From contig OZ010578.1 of NCBI GenBank assembly GCA_963932145.1, forward strand, positions 42,430,404 to 42,494,403: 64,000 bases of DNA, in the 5' to 3' direction. The notes under the pieces were generated by a model. The model was not told the DNA's origin. It ran no database searches and saw only the letters and a program-made list of their open reading frames with translations. The position numbers and the translations under genes are program-made. Each line of letters starts with the position of its first letter. The first letter of the stretch is position 1. This stretch comes from Acanthosepion lycidas. Lineage: Eukaryota > Mollusca > Cephalopoda > Sepiida > Sepiidae. Below are positions 33,081 through 43,984 of the stretch, in pieces.

Positions 33081-34025
33081 GGGTGGAAAATAATTCTTCT
33101 CTAACAAGGACTCGGAGACGCCCCTGAACTCTATGAAGGCTGGAAAGTGAGGTATGTGCAGCTCCCACCCAGCTATGGCAACAATACTACATTTTCGACC
33201 TGATCTGATAAAGGTAGGTGATAACATGAGGAGTCAGGTACTTACTGGAGCGGTACAGGGAGACGATAATTTTACCTGTATCTTCAGCGATGGTTCGTAT
33301 CTACTTGAGGTCCACTTGAGGTCGGGTGTGAGTTAAGGTACGGGCCCTCCTCGAAGGAACATCCGTTCATCGTGACTTTCATACCGCAAATCAACAGGAT
33401 TTCTCATCTTCAGTAACCATCTCGAAACCCCCCTGCTTTTTTTTCTAACTCACGGAAATACTGCAGGTCTTCTAAGCTCTTCAGAACCTTTACAGGAATG
33501 ATGGAATTTTATTGACAGTTGTTCAATGTCCATGCTATAGTTGTTCTTCCAATGTCTGTAGCGATAACTCTTCCATTTGGCATTAAGGATAAAACAATTT
33601 CCATAATATTTCATGTCTAACTCTGTATATTAACATCAAGCCCTTCTCTGATTTCGAGTTCTCGGAGGTAACATACATCAATGTTTTCTGTACTGATAAT
33701 ATTTCTTAACAGATCTAGACATAAAGCGGTTTCTAATGGCTACGATGAAGTCTCTATTGATGTGGTCATATGTTGCTGTGTGCTCAACATAGCAGACATA
33801 CACTTTTCTATTGGATAGTTATGCAACTATTTGGTGACATACGCGTGGAAATTTTCACCTTTCAGAATACTTCACCTTCAGCAGTTTTGTAAAAATATCT
33901 TATGAGCCCTCGCCCAATTTCACGATCTTCGTTCATTCACGAAAGTGCAGCAGGTCTTCCAAGATCTTCAATGTTTTACAAGGAAATGATGGAATTCTGT
34001 TGATAGTTCATATATTATCTTTTTT
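32771..34025. other. Spacer with a (GT)n-(GA)n tract
   Basis: GT/GA tract at about 33028-33076. 33420-34020 contains two similar blocks (CGGAAATACTGCAGGTCTTC near 33455 and GAAAGTGCAGCAGGTCTTCC near 33942), suggesting an old duplication. No coding frame recognised. Confidence 0.4.
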
Positions 34026-34029
34026 CAGC

Positions 34030-34340
34030 GCTTGTAATATCGTTGTTCTTTCAATGGCATTCGATGTTCTTCCTCCATTTGCTATTAATTAAAAAAAAAA
34101 AAATTTCCATAATATTTATTGTTTTCAAAGCTATTAGTTCCAATACTAATATGAAGTTATTTTCACTATTTACATTTTTCGGACTGTTCTCTTCATCTTT
34201 ATTGTCGTATTCACAATGTTTCAGTCGTTGTACGCTCCGGCCTTCTTCAGGTGATATACATTAGAATTTCGAACAGAACATTTAGTCCACGTTCGTAGAT
34301 GTCTTTTCTGGATATCTCAGTTTCAATTAATTTCCTTTAG
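34030..34340 (-). mobile_element. SINE S1 3' body, minus strand
   Basis: The plus-strand text AGTCGTTGTACGCTCCGGCC, TTCTTCAGGTG, CATCTTTATTGTCGTATT and ACTATTTACATTTTTCGGAC is the complement of the S1 body at 63420-63550, diverged. The tRNA head is missing. Confidence 0.65.
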
Positions 34341-34769
34341 TAATTCAACTCTCCAAGTTTTGTTCGCCTCTGCTGATCAAAACCTTTTAACTTTTGATCA
34401 ATACCTAAACAATTTCTATTGTCATATAAAACAATGCATTTGACGACGAACTGTTTACTCCGACATCCAATGTAAAATACATATGCGTGTTTATGAGTGG
34501 TAGTACCGTTGCAGTGAAGCGGTCGACCCTGCTTTACTCCGGTGAATTGAGATACGGTCCACAGCCTACATCCAACACAAGGCTCCAAGAATTCACCCGG
34601 ACACTGCCACGGTCACACCCCGGTCAACGGCATCAACCTACCAACTAAACTGTGTGAGGGTAGATGGAAAGTTTTCCCGACACGACCAGTGAAGGGGGAC
34701 TCTTCTCTTCAATCCACCTGTGTCAAGCGACCATCGGCCAATCGTTAGTCTGGGCCTAGGAGCTGCACC
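34341..34769. other. Spacer
   Basis: Moderately GC-rich after 34560. No motif recognised. Confidence 0.35.
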
Positions 34770-35310
34770 TCTGTTATGGTGGAACACACCTATTCTATAG
34801 TTATTAGACACTCCCACCTATAATAAGTAGGAGTAGTAAGAGTAACGAGGGAGTCAGTCGATGTCGGTCGACCGGCTGATCGGTTGAACTCTCAACCTTC
34901 GGGCGGGGAGGAACCCGAAAGAGGCTACGCCGAAGGGCAGATTCTCTTTCGGGGAAGGTAAACCGACCCTGAACCCGTTTATACGGGTTCAATGGGCATA
35001 TTTTTGGCCGAGCCCACGGGCTCGGAGATCCCACGGGCTCGGAGATCCCACGGGCTCGGAGATCCCATGGGCTCGGAGATCACACGTTAAACCGACCTTG
35101 TGCCACATGATGCCCTCGTGGTGGGGGTGACTAAATATCGTCAGTGAGTCAGTCGGTCAGACGACAGTTTGTTGAAAACGAAAGTATAAGCGACCACGAC
35201 CAGATTACTCTGCGTAATACCAAGTTCCTAACGTTTTGTAGGTCGAACCTATTTTAAGACTGACTCAGTACAAATACAATCCTTCACTGCGAAATAACTC
35301 CACAACAACC
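34770..35310 (+). repeat. Dispersed repeat R1, copy 2, with internal insertion
   Basis: Outer parts match 690-930 (ACCTATTCTAT..TTATTAGACACTCCCACC at left; TTCCTAACGTTTTGTA..GACTGACT..TTCACTG at right). About 300 bp absent from copy 1 lies between 34871 and 35180, bracketed by GAGTCAGTCG-type direct repeats at 34850 and 35144. Confidence 0.75.
34865..35090. other. GC-rich stem-loop cluster
   Basis: Five inverted repeats in 165 bp: CGGTCGACCG (34865-34874), GTTGA/TCAAC (34883-34896), CCCGAAAGAG/CTCTTTCGGG (34914-34923 with 34944-34953), TGAACCCGT/ACGGGTTCA with a 4-nt loop (34970-34991), and CCGAGCCC/GGGCTCGG with a 2-nt loop (35008-35025). They are followed by four 17-bp units of CCCACGGGCTCGGAGAT (35013-35080). 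No frame or known RNA family recognised. Confidence 0.8.
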
Positions 35311-36220
35311 TCAGAGGTCAGGGGCTTTGTTAGTTGGCGGAGGAACTTTTGAAAACGGGCTAAGCTCTATATCTCCGATACAAAAGGAACCAGCAAACCA
35401 CTAGCACTATTTCTGCCTTGAATATCACCATAAACCCCAATTACAACAGTGGGGGATAACCAAATGAATGAAATAATTTATTATAATTTTTCAAATATTC
35501 TTGTCATGGTAATGTGACATATGCTCTCATAGGATGATGTTACACTGAGCTGGCTTTGGGTAACCATGATTAAATGTGTCGATATTTTAATATTCTATAT
35601 GATGGAAAGACGACGATTTTGTCTCCGAGTCACTCGGTGCCTGCTCCATATTAATATAAGAAAAGATCTGATTACTAGACAAAAAGTCATATGTAAGGGT
35701 TGTCTGTAACAGACATCATGAATCATGGAGAATAGGCTTAAAAGTATTGATTGATGCGAGATATCCCAAGGAGTAAAGTCAGATAATTTGTTTCAGCGGA
35801 AGAGACAACTGATATAACCAGTATAATTTTCGAAGTATTAACTAATTAAAGATGATAATAATCCATAATGATACTCCATGATAATAATCCATGGTAAGAA
35901 ATCACATCGGCTAATTCAATGGAAAAGATTTATGATATCACAACCACGAATGAACTATGAATAATCAGCTGATACGAGATAATCCCATAGCAAGGATTGA
36001 TAAACAGGAAGAGACAAGCGATGTCATGAGGAGGAATTAATTGTGAAGTAACTGAGTAGCTCTCATTTTTGTATCTATCCTGTCCAATCCAATCTGTCCT
36101 GTCCAATCAGTTCGATAAGTTGAAATGGGCAGTCTTTTCAAAAAACGATCTATAGTTCATTGTTAACTAGGTCAAGGAATGACTTGTTAATTTTAACGCC
36201 CCCGAAACGAAACTTCTCTC
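35311..36220. other. Unassigned spacer
   Basis: No motif. 35850-35910 has two 'GATAATAATCCAT' units. Confidence 0.4.
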
Positions 36221-36224
36221 TATT

Positions 36225-36555
36225 AATTAACTGGAAGACACATTCCTGCCTCACATCAGCATGGCTGATGCTAACCTCCATGACAGTGACACGTTGCACC
36301 TTCTTGGCCTAACTTTCTCGGCTGATATGTAGTGAGAAGACTATACTGAATCCATTGCTAGGTCTGCTGCTAAAAAAGTCGGTTCACTGTGTCGGACAAG
36401 ACAGTTTTTCTCTTCAGAATCTATCTTGAACATTTATGAACCTACCATTCGATCAAGCTTTGAATATTGCTGGCGCATATTCTTCCGATATATATTTAGA
36501 GATTCTTGATAAGATCCCAAGAAGGATCAGCAGTATTATTGGACCTGTCTCGGCG
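36225..36555 (+). mobile_element. LINE-B fragment, plus strand
   Basis: SMADANLHDSDTLHLLGLTF (about 36257-36317), AKKVGSLCRTRQFFSSES, FEYCWRIF and LEILDKIPRRISSIIGP in broken frames. This is the segment just before that of 32460-32770. Confidence 0.75.
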
Positions 36556-36800
36556 TCTTCCTGATGTTAAGTATAAGTTACCTTTGTATTTCTATTTTCT
36601 CTAAAACTTTGCTCATAAAATATGTCATGGTATCCTCAGCATCCATCTGTTGAACTACATTTCTATTGCTTGAAGTCATTTATTCATCATTGAGGAGATT
36701 GTCCAACACTCACTGCCATACAAGATGACAAATATTACGTATCAGTTTTCTTTGTTTTTTGGTTTTCTTATTTAATTTTGCAGATTAACCTTAATTCTTA
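36556..36800 (-). mobile_element. LINE-A fragment, minus strand
   Basis: Aligns with 39985-40170 and 310-440 (TTTTCTCTAAAACTTT, CATGGTAT.CTCAGCAT, then GTCCAACACTCACTGCC). It abuts the LINE-B copy directly. Confidence 0.65.
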
Positions 36801-37020
36801 ACTCTTAAGTTAAGCTCATAGCGAATTCTACAACAATAAAATATCTGTAGATTTTCCTCTTTCGTATCGGTAAACATTTTAGCTTAGCAACTTTAACAAA
36901 ATATTGCAATAACAATCATAAATATGCATACTTGTTGTTATTTTAAGAAGTCGGTAGTGCCATTTTCCCTCTTTCCATGCGATCAAAACATATTATTTAT
37001 GAATTATCGGTAGATGTTAA
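36801..37020. other. AT-rich spacer
   Basis: No recognised feature. Confidence 0.35.
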
Positions 37021-37210
37021 ACACTTCTTTCTTTCTTTCTTTCTTTCTATTGGTTAATATTTCTTCCTTTATACCAGTATCCCTTTCTTTCTTCCAATAT
37101 TCACTCATAGGTTAATCTTTCTGTCTTTCTTTCTTTGTGCCAATATTCATTCATTGATTGTTTTTTTCTTTCTTTCTTGTTTCTTTCTTCTAATATTCAC
37201 TTATAGGTTA

Positions 37211-37247
<37 letters not shown>

Positions 37248-37345
37248 ATAACGCATATTCTTTTATTGGTTAATATTTCTTCCTTTATACCAGTATCCCT
37301 TCATTGATTAATCCTTTCTTTCTTCCAATATTCACTTATAGGTTA

Positions 37346-37390
<45 letters not shown>

Positions 37391-37395
37391 TCCAA
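37021..37395 (+). repeat. (TTTC)n tracts within a repeated 'AATATTCACTTATAGGTTAATC' unit
   Basis: Several TTTC runs separated by copies of a roughly 60-110-bp unit with AATATTCACT(T/C)ATAGGTTAA and CCAGTATCCCTT. So the microsatellites were duplicated together with the spacer. Confidence 0.85.
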
Positions 37396-38130
37396 ATTTC
37401 CATATTACGAACACTTATTTTACTAATAATTTAAAAATAATTCAGCAACCGATCTTATTTTATTTAATTTATTGCAATTGGATTTTTTGATGATGGACTT
37501 ATGCCGCTGAAAAATGGCGTTTAATCGCATCGCCAGAATTCTCGGCCTTTTTGCTGAGATCAAAGTGTAGCATCTGCCCGTATCTGATTCTCTCTCTCCA
37601 CTTTTATTGTAACTTCTTTCTTCTCCCTTTTATTTTTTCACTGAAAGCAAGTAATGTCTTTTCTTCTCTTTCCACATGATCAAAACAGTCCATTATTTAT
37701 AAGGTATTGACTGGAAGTCACCGTCGTGCTAACTGATGAAAGGAATGACAAGAACAATTATAATATGATTCTGGGAAAGTAAGTCGAGGTCTAGTGGACT
37801 GAGCTGATACCTGGACGAGAGGAATGGCCGTTCTTACAAGTGGTTAATACAACATAGAAGAGACCAGCGAAGTTGACAATCGAGTTGATATATATGAAAA
37901 GAATTATTTTTTGTTGAAGAATTTGTTTAAGTGGTATATGTTTCCAGAAAGGAAGCTTTACGCAAAGATGGAGATTTCTTTAAGAAATTACAAAGTTTAT
38001 AATTGCCCACTTTGTAAAAATGGCTTTAAAGATAGCAAAATTAATTAAAAAAAATAAAGGCCTGGTCTCTCTGTTTACTTATCTAATAGAACGCATTTGG
38101 TTCAAGATCAGTGGGTAGGAATAAAGGGCT
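37396..38130. other. Unassigned spacer
   Basis: 37655-37710 repeats 36975-37010 (TTTCCA.(A/G)TGATCAAAACA then TTATTTAT). Confidence 0.35.
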
Positions 38131-38134
38131 TCAC

Positions 38135-38490
38135 AATTAATTTCAACTCGGAATAAATTTCAACTCGGAACTAGGGGTTAGGGTTCAGTCATGTGCCGTG
38201 CGTGATACACGCGTAGGCGATCATGTATCTCTTGATACATGACTGACGAGGCAGATTTTTTCCCACTCTAGGTTGCCGTTTCTTTCTGCGCTAGACCCGG
38301 CCTGTCTTGTTATTTACCCATACGTCTTTCTCAAGGGTATTAGCACGTAAGTGAATGTAATGGATTCGACTAGAATTCGAACTCGGCTATCCTATTCCTC
38401 AATCCTAATTATCCATTACTCCACCAAGGGTTTTTCAATCGAATTGAAATTAGTTCCGAATTGAAATTAGTTCCGAGTTGAAATTAGTTC
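38135..38490 (-). mobile_element. SINE S2 copy bracketed by inverted 17-18-bp subrepeats
   Basis: The left edge has two units of 'AATTTCAACTCGGAA' (38138-38175). The right edge has three complementary units of 'TTCCGA(A/G)TTGAAATTAG' (38430-38490). Between them the minus strand reads CTTGGTGGAGTAATGGATAA, GCCGAGTTCGAATTCTAGTC and GTGAATG..TGCTAATACC, a tRNA-headed S2. 38190-38250 adds a hairpin, CAGTCATG..CATGACTG. This looks like a SINE inside a palindromic element. Confidence 0.65.
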
Positions 38491-38569
38491 TGTCACTCAG
38501 AATAAAAACTTCTGCGTGCAATGCTTAACATGAAACATAAAAAAAAAAAACTTTAAGAAAATCAATAGT

Positions 38570-39440
38570 TAAAAGATGATCGATGAAGGTTATAGAATCT
38601 CAAGAAACTTGATATATGAGATATTGCGTTATTCAAATATATTACTATTAACTACTAATGCATCCAAAACGAAACTGCTCTCTTTTAATCATTTGAGAGA
38701 ACCTTATTTGATTTCCAACATGATGGCTGATGCTAACCTCTACGAAAGTGTCTCAGTGCGCCTTCTTGTGTTAAAGTTTTTCGGTTGACATGAAGTGGAA
38801 AGATTATACTGAATTAATTGCTATGTCTGCTGCTAGGCATGTTGGTTCACTCTGTGGTATTAGACAATTGTTCACGCCAGAATCTCACTTACAGATTCAG
38901 AAGTCTATCATTTGTCTATACATTGAATATTGCTGCCACATCTGGTCTGTGGCATCTGCTATTTAGTTAGAGATTCTTGATAAAAGTCCAAAGAAGAATC
39001 TGTATAGTTATTGATCCTGACCTGGCATCTCGGCTTCAATCACTTTCCCACCGACGTAACGTATTTTTCTCCCGTTCTTTTTCTATAAAATATTTTCATG
39101 GTAATTGTTCTATTGAGTTTTCCTCTTTGGTTACCTCGAATTTACGAATTTAAGCACAATACTCGATTGATAGATAGGTCCCATCATTTTACTGTCGAAA
39201 TTGCTATATTTAATCAGAAGTTAAACTTTTCACTTATTGAATTCTCTTCTGGTTTCTTGATTTCCAATTTACATTGATCGTCAAAAATTTAAATGCAATT
39301 TCAATCGTTATCTACTTCCCTCTATCGCTCTTTCCGCTCATGGAACTCTCTTTTGGCTTCCTGCTTTCCTGTCTACATTGATCTTCAAAATGTTAGGTGC
39401 AATGTCAATCGTTATTTTCTTAATTGACTTGTTATTTTAT
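38570..39440 (+). mobile_element. LINE-B 3' half, plus strand
   Basis: TTNASKTKLLSFNHLREPYL (about 38651-38710), MADANLYES, then in broken frames ILDK.P, LSHRR/FPTDV, LPRIYEFKHNTRLIDRSHHF and TVEIAIFNQK, and the SLYRSFRSWNSLLASCFP end near 39320. The longest LINE-B fragment here; many stops. Confidence 0.8.
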
Positions 39441-39444
39441 TTTT

Positions 39445-39700
39445 ATCTCTATTTAATGATGTTTTCTTTTTCTCGTGTTCTTTTACACTCAGTAACCATT
39501 TGCGTCTTAGTGGCTTTATTGCCTTGCTTGGGGGAATGATTAATTTCTTTAGGGTACTGAATATTGTAAATACTGTTATTAGTTGTTGTTGCTGTTCTTC
39601 TTGTTCTTGTTCTTCTTCTTGTTGTTCTCCTCCCTGTTGTTGTTGTTCTTCTTCTTCTTGCAGTTCTTCTTCTTCTCCTCCCTCCTCCTCCTCCTCCTTT

Positions 39701-39732
<32 letters not shown>

Positions 39733-40200
39733 CTTCTTCTTCTTCTTCTTCTTCTTCGTGCCATGTCCCTGCAGGACGTTTCCTACACTTTATAGCTCTT
39801 AATAAATTTCGTCTTTTTGTTACCTTTCCTAAACCTTGTTCTGCCATCTATTTACTCAAGCTCACCAGAGAAGGTTATACGTTGTGTGCTTCTGTCCCCC
39901 TCGCTTTCAATCTGTCCTGTGAGTATCAAAATTTCCAAGACCACTTTCCTCATTATGTACCCTAGAAATTTCAACCGTCTATTTCTGATATTAAGTATCA
40001 GTGACCTTTTTGTGTCTATTTTCTCTAAAACTTTATCGTTGCTAACATGTACCATGGTATTATCAGCATGATTCTGTACAACCAAGTTTTTGCTGACCCT
40101 TCTTTATCTGTGAGCATAGTCCAGGATTCACAATATTACGCAACGGTTCAATAATCTTTTCGGTGTTTCTAACGAAATATTTCTGTTTCTTAATACTTTA
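39445..40200 (-). mobile_element. LINE-A 3' end with trinucleotide tail
   Basis: Minus strand: MVHVSNDKVLEKIDTKRSLI, RLKFLGYIMRKVVLEILILT, then MAEQGLGKVTKRRNLLRAIK and a (GAA)n(CAA)n tail at 39590-39765. The tail explains the Arg/Thr/Glu-rich open frames on both strands. Confidence 0.8.
39590..39765 (-). repeat. (GAA)n/(CAA)n tail of LINE-A
   Basis: Trinucleotide runs on the minus strand: GAA at 39731-39757, CAA at 39703-39731, mixed beyond. Confidence 0.9.
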
Positions 40201-40357
40201 CTTAGATTTTGGAAAGCAACTTTCGCTGTCATAATTACTGTGATTTTAATGATATATGATATCATGGCACTGAATATTACAATTACTGTTACTATAATAA
40301 TACTTTATCATAGATTCTAAGATATTCAAAGTAACTAATTTCTTGTGCTCTTTGCAG

Positions 40358-40929
40358 GAATCGTCGGCGGTCAGCATTACTCGCATTCAGGAGGAGGTAG
40401 CAACGTTCTATGTCTTCCTATGGATCCTAACTGGGGAAAGTTTACAGAGGCAAAAGAAGATTCCCAATATATATACGGTGGGGAATATGAGATTTCTCAC
40501 TATACTGCCGTTTCCAAGACTGGCCTATTCTCCGACGCTAATAGCAAGACCCTTCACGACCACAATATCCCGTGCGCTGTGTGTCAGACACTGAAACCAG
40601 CAGCAATCATGATGCTACCAGCGCGTAAGACCTGCTATCCGGGATGGACACTCGAGTATTCAGGTTATCTGATGTCGTCGCATTATGGACACAAGGGGAG
40701 AAATCCGTTTACCTGCATAGACGCTGCCCCTGAAGCAGACCCAGCAGGGTACAGAAATGAAGACGGTGTATTGTTCTATCCAGTACAAGCCGCCTGTGGT
40801 TCGCTCCCTTGCCCGCCCTATGTACAGGGCAAAGAGTTGACATGCGCAGTATGCAGTCAAAGTCATCGCACCCATGTCCATAAATTTGGCTTTGATAATG
40901 AAACTAAGGAACTGGTAGATCTAGATTAA
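40358..40929 (+). CDS. Short-chain collagen C4-like: terminal exon B
   Basis: Begins GA after CTCTTTGCAG (ends 40357), stop TAA at 40927-40929; 190 residues. Same domain as exon A. The replacements by position are QHYSH for QHYNH, NWGKF for NWDKF, YEIS for YQIS, ARKTC for ARKNC, EYSGY for EYTGY, GHKGR for GHRGR and GKEL for GQEL. The last 25 residues differ more (SHRTHVHKFGFDNETKEL then VDLD). The acceptor phase equals exon A, so it could join the 6811 exon as an alternative last exon or belong to a second gene whose upstream exons are not seen. No stops. The last 19 intron bases nearly match those of A, then similarity stops. Confidence 0.9.
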
Positions 40930-41155
40930 TCTGTAATGCTTCATTTCCAAATCAGTTTATCGATGATGCTCTAAGTATTTTGGAAAATAAAAAAAAATAT
41001 TTCGTCAAATATTAGTAATAGGAGGATCTTTAGGAGATACATAATTCATTATAATTATTTCCTTTCAGGCCTTTTAAATTTGGCCTATATTTTAATTTTA
41101 TTTCTATCCTAATATATTGTTCAGTTCAACCGTTACTATTACTTATGTCCACCAT

Positions 41156-41158
<3 letters not shown>
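40930..41158 (+). other. 3' flank of exon B
   Basis: AATAAA lies at 40986-40991, 57 bp after the stop, a plausible poly(A) signal. 41015-41100 aligns loosely with 17890-17960 behind exon A. Confidence 0.6.

Positions 41159-41159
<1 letters not shown>

Positions 41160-41198
<39 letters not shown>
41160..41198 (+). repeat. (TA)n microsatellite
   Basis: About 39 bp AT run at the left edge of the next palindrome. Confidence 0.95.
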
Positions 41199-41202
<4 letters not shown>

Positions 41203-41462
41203 ACATTTTTATGTTTAACATTCTTTTTATACATACAAATATTTAAGTAAATGCTCTGTTTATAATAAACAGTATTAAATAACATTTACCAGCCTGAATG
41301 TCCGAGAAATTTTCATAGAAAATATTCGCTCTTCGAAAATTACTATGAACATTTCTCGGGCATTCAGGCCGGTAAATGTTATTTAATATTGTTTATTATA
41401 AACAGAGCATTTATTTAAATATTTGTATGTATAAAACGAATGTTAAATATAAAAATGTCTTA
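41199..41462. mobile_element. 264-bp near-perfect inverted repeat
   Basis: Arms of about 115 bp (41200-41318 and 41346-41461) pair almost completely: AAGACATTTTTAT with ATAAAAATGTCTT at the ends, and CTGAATGTCCGAGAAAT with ATTTCTCGGGCATTCAG near the centre. The spacer is about 25 nt. No ORF. Shape fits a MITE or fold-back element inserted next to (TA)n. Confidence 0.85.
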
Positions 41463-41554
41463 AAATAATGGTCGGACTTTGTCCACATCATAATATATAT
41501 ATATATATTTATATATATTCGGTCGATTTAGCTTGGTGAGTTTGTGAGTGTGAA

Positions 41555-41755
41555 AAAATAATATCCATGCCTGATGATGATAACAGAATTGTCGAAAGTG
41601 CTAGCATATCTACGGAACATCTTATTCATTTTACAATTTTTAAAAACAAGGATCGCGTCATTCAACGAGTGGTTAATAAGTTAATGTTTTATTAAATCTG
41701 TTAGCAAAGTGATTTCACCATTAATTACATTAACTTTACTGATTTATTCTTTGTG
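41555..41755 (+). repeat. Dispersed repeat R3, copy 1
   Basis: Near-identical to 43985-44185 (GATGATGATAA, GAAAGT(G/A)CTAG, ATATCTACGGAACATCTTAT, AACAAGGATCGCGTCATTCA, ACGAGTGGTTA). Both copies are followed by (TA)n. Roughly 94% identity by eye. Confidence 0.9.
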
Positions 41756-41765
41756 TATATATATA

Positions 41766-41862
41766 TTAGGTAGGTGCAAAAATAATGACGTAATAATGTC
41801 GTTTTTGACGTATTTTTTATGTAAAAAAAATCGACATTATTACGTCATTTTTTTGCACCAAC

Positions 41863-41866
<4 letters not shown>
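41766..41866. mobile_element. MADE1-like mariner MITE, copy 4, decayed
   Basis: 101 bp with TA flanks; both tips carry a substitution (TTAGGTAGG; AACATAA), and the stem centre has several changes. Inserted in TA-rich DNA right after R3. Confidence 0.9.

Positions 41867-41936
<70 letters not shown>
41866..41936 (+). repeat. (TA)n microsatellite
   Basis: About 70 bp AT run adjoining MITE copy 4. Confidence 0.97.
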
Positions 41937-41943
<7 letters not shown>

Positions 41944-42080
41944 TGGTAAATATACACATACATATGCAAAATATATAGATATATATACATAGATGCATAC
42001 ACATACATGTATATTTTTTGAATAAAAAATTCCGAGAGGATAGAATCCAGGTGGAACTCAATGTCCCGGACAGAGTAAGG

Positions 42081-42126
42081 ATATAATAAAAAGGCTTAAA
42101 CACTAATATTAGTGTTTAAGCCTTTT

Positions 42127-42134
<8 letters not shown>
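42081..42134. repeat. 54-bp perfect spacer-free palindrome
   Basis: Arms 42081-42107 and 42108-42134 are exact reverse complements with no loop. The centre is CACTAATATTAGTG and the outer parts are ATAATAAAAAGGCTTAAA and its complement. The right arm merges into (TA)n. Confidence 0.97.

Positions 42135-42192
<58 letters not shown>
42128..42192 (+). repeat. (TA)n microsatellite
   Basis: About 60 bp AT run following the palindrome. Confidence 0.95.
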
Positions 42193-42195
<3 letters not shown>

Positions 42196-42480
42196 TTTGT
42201 CTTTTTTTTACTTTTTTCAGTCTTTATAATCTTCTACTTTTCTGGACACAAATTATGTAGAAATTTATATATTTATCAAATGAACACTGAGGTCAATACC
42301 GAGTGGTGTCAGTCTCTCATAATTGAACACAATCTTCAGGCCAATTACAAATCCAGATACCTTGAAGATTGAGCTTAAATATGAAACAGACGTTCGCCAC
42401 TCGCTGTTCATTCTTATATTTACACACACTCTATCCCTGATATTGAGCGCATTTACCCATAATTAAATGTTTTAATTATA
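42193..42480. other. Spacer
   Basis: Shares CTATCCCTGATATTGAGCGC with the 18650 region. No coding signal. Confidence 0.4.
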
Positions 42481-42513
42481 CGCACACACACACACATATA
42501 TATATATATGCTG

Positions 42514-42545
<32 letters not shown>

Positions 42546-42605
42546 GTATATGCACGTACACACACATATATATGTATATACACACACACAAACACACACA
42601 CATAT
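42481..42605 (+). repeat. Mixed (CA)n/(TA)n tract
   Basis: Alternating CACACA and TATATA runs. Confidence 0.9.
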
Positions 42606-43984
42606 ATGAATAAAGACAAACGGAAAGACTCTCTTAGCCAGTGCGTTTCGTTCACTGATGGTCTTTATCAAGGCAAATGTGAAAATTTTATTTTGTAACG
42701 AATATTTTTAAAGAATAGTAAAAATGTTGTTAGTTTTTCAAATATTTTAAATTTAAAAGACGCTTATAAATAATCATCAGGTTAACTGAAAAGTGTAGGC
42801 AGATTATGGAGGACGCCAAGTTACGTAATTCAATGTCTAATAAACGAATGTGAATAAATGATTTTGTTCAATTGTTTTTTTACTTTTTTTATGCAATTAA
42901 TATTAAAATTATTTTTGTGTGGGATAAATTAATGTATTATATATTATTTTAAATAACAGGTGGTTATAAATTTAACCGTTTTGTTTTTAATTTTTATAGT
43001 AATGTATCTTGAATTCGGAGAGGAATGAAGACATGTGAAAAAATCCGGGACGTAAATTTATATTTTGATAGTATTCAGCAGCGGCATTTTCGACAATTTT
43101 TCCGACTAAGTTACTTTCTCATTTAATATGTGTGACATTCTTTAGATCATTCTTTCAATGCACTGCTGACTTCTACAATAAATATTTTGCCAAGTGGAAA
43201 GCAGAAAAGCCTGTTGAATAATGCGAAAATGATGGTATCATTATTTGGCAGAACAGATGCTTGAGAAGAAATTTTTTCGAAAATTAAATATACGAAAAGT
43301 CGTTTAAGAACAAATTTTTCTGATGTCCACTTGGATGATGTTTAGCTTTGGTCATCGACAAATATTTACCCTGAAGTTATCCTGTTATTCCTACAGAAAA
43401 ATAAGGAAGTAGGTTAGATAATAAAACATTAACTTCGTTGTTTTTCTTTAAACTTCCAGACCGAGGAATCCTTATAATACATTTGATATCATGGCCCTTC
43501 ACCGAGACAATGCATAGCTTTCTGGCCCGTTTTCCCCAAAAGGTTGCAGTTGTGGTTGATTTTTTTTTAATGTATAACTATTTCTTTTATAAAATGTTGT
43601 ATATATGATGTTTCTAGATATATTAATTCTACCTCATAGTCATAACAACAGGTTACATATGTTATATAATATATATAATAATGCTATATAATGTTATAAA
43701 ATATATATAATAATGCTATATAATGTTATATAATATATATATTACATGTTATATAATGAACATAGCAAATGTTAAGGAAGATGTTTGGTACTGTATTTTG
43801 TATGATTATTGTTAAATATTTTATAAAATTAAAATCAATTTCAGGGAATTTGATTTCATTTTTTTTTATTCTTCATCTCCTACGACATAGTTACCAAACG
43901 GTACAAAATCAATTATATAGAGGCGTTTTTTGTTTTAAGCAAGACTCAAGCGATTGTAATCTTATCTGTAGATGTTACTTGAAA
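42606..43984. other. AT-rich spacer
   Basis: 43655-43755 has three tandem 'AATGTTATATAATATATAT' variants. The open frame 43769-44119 is low complexity and partly R3, so I do not call it a gene. Confidence 0.45.

Noticed and set aside
39449..39847. Arg/Thr/Glu-rich or Cys/Ser-rich proteins
   Set aside because: They translate the (GAA)n(CAA)n tail of a LINE-A copy.
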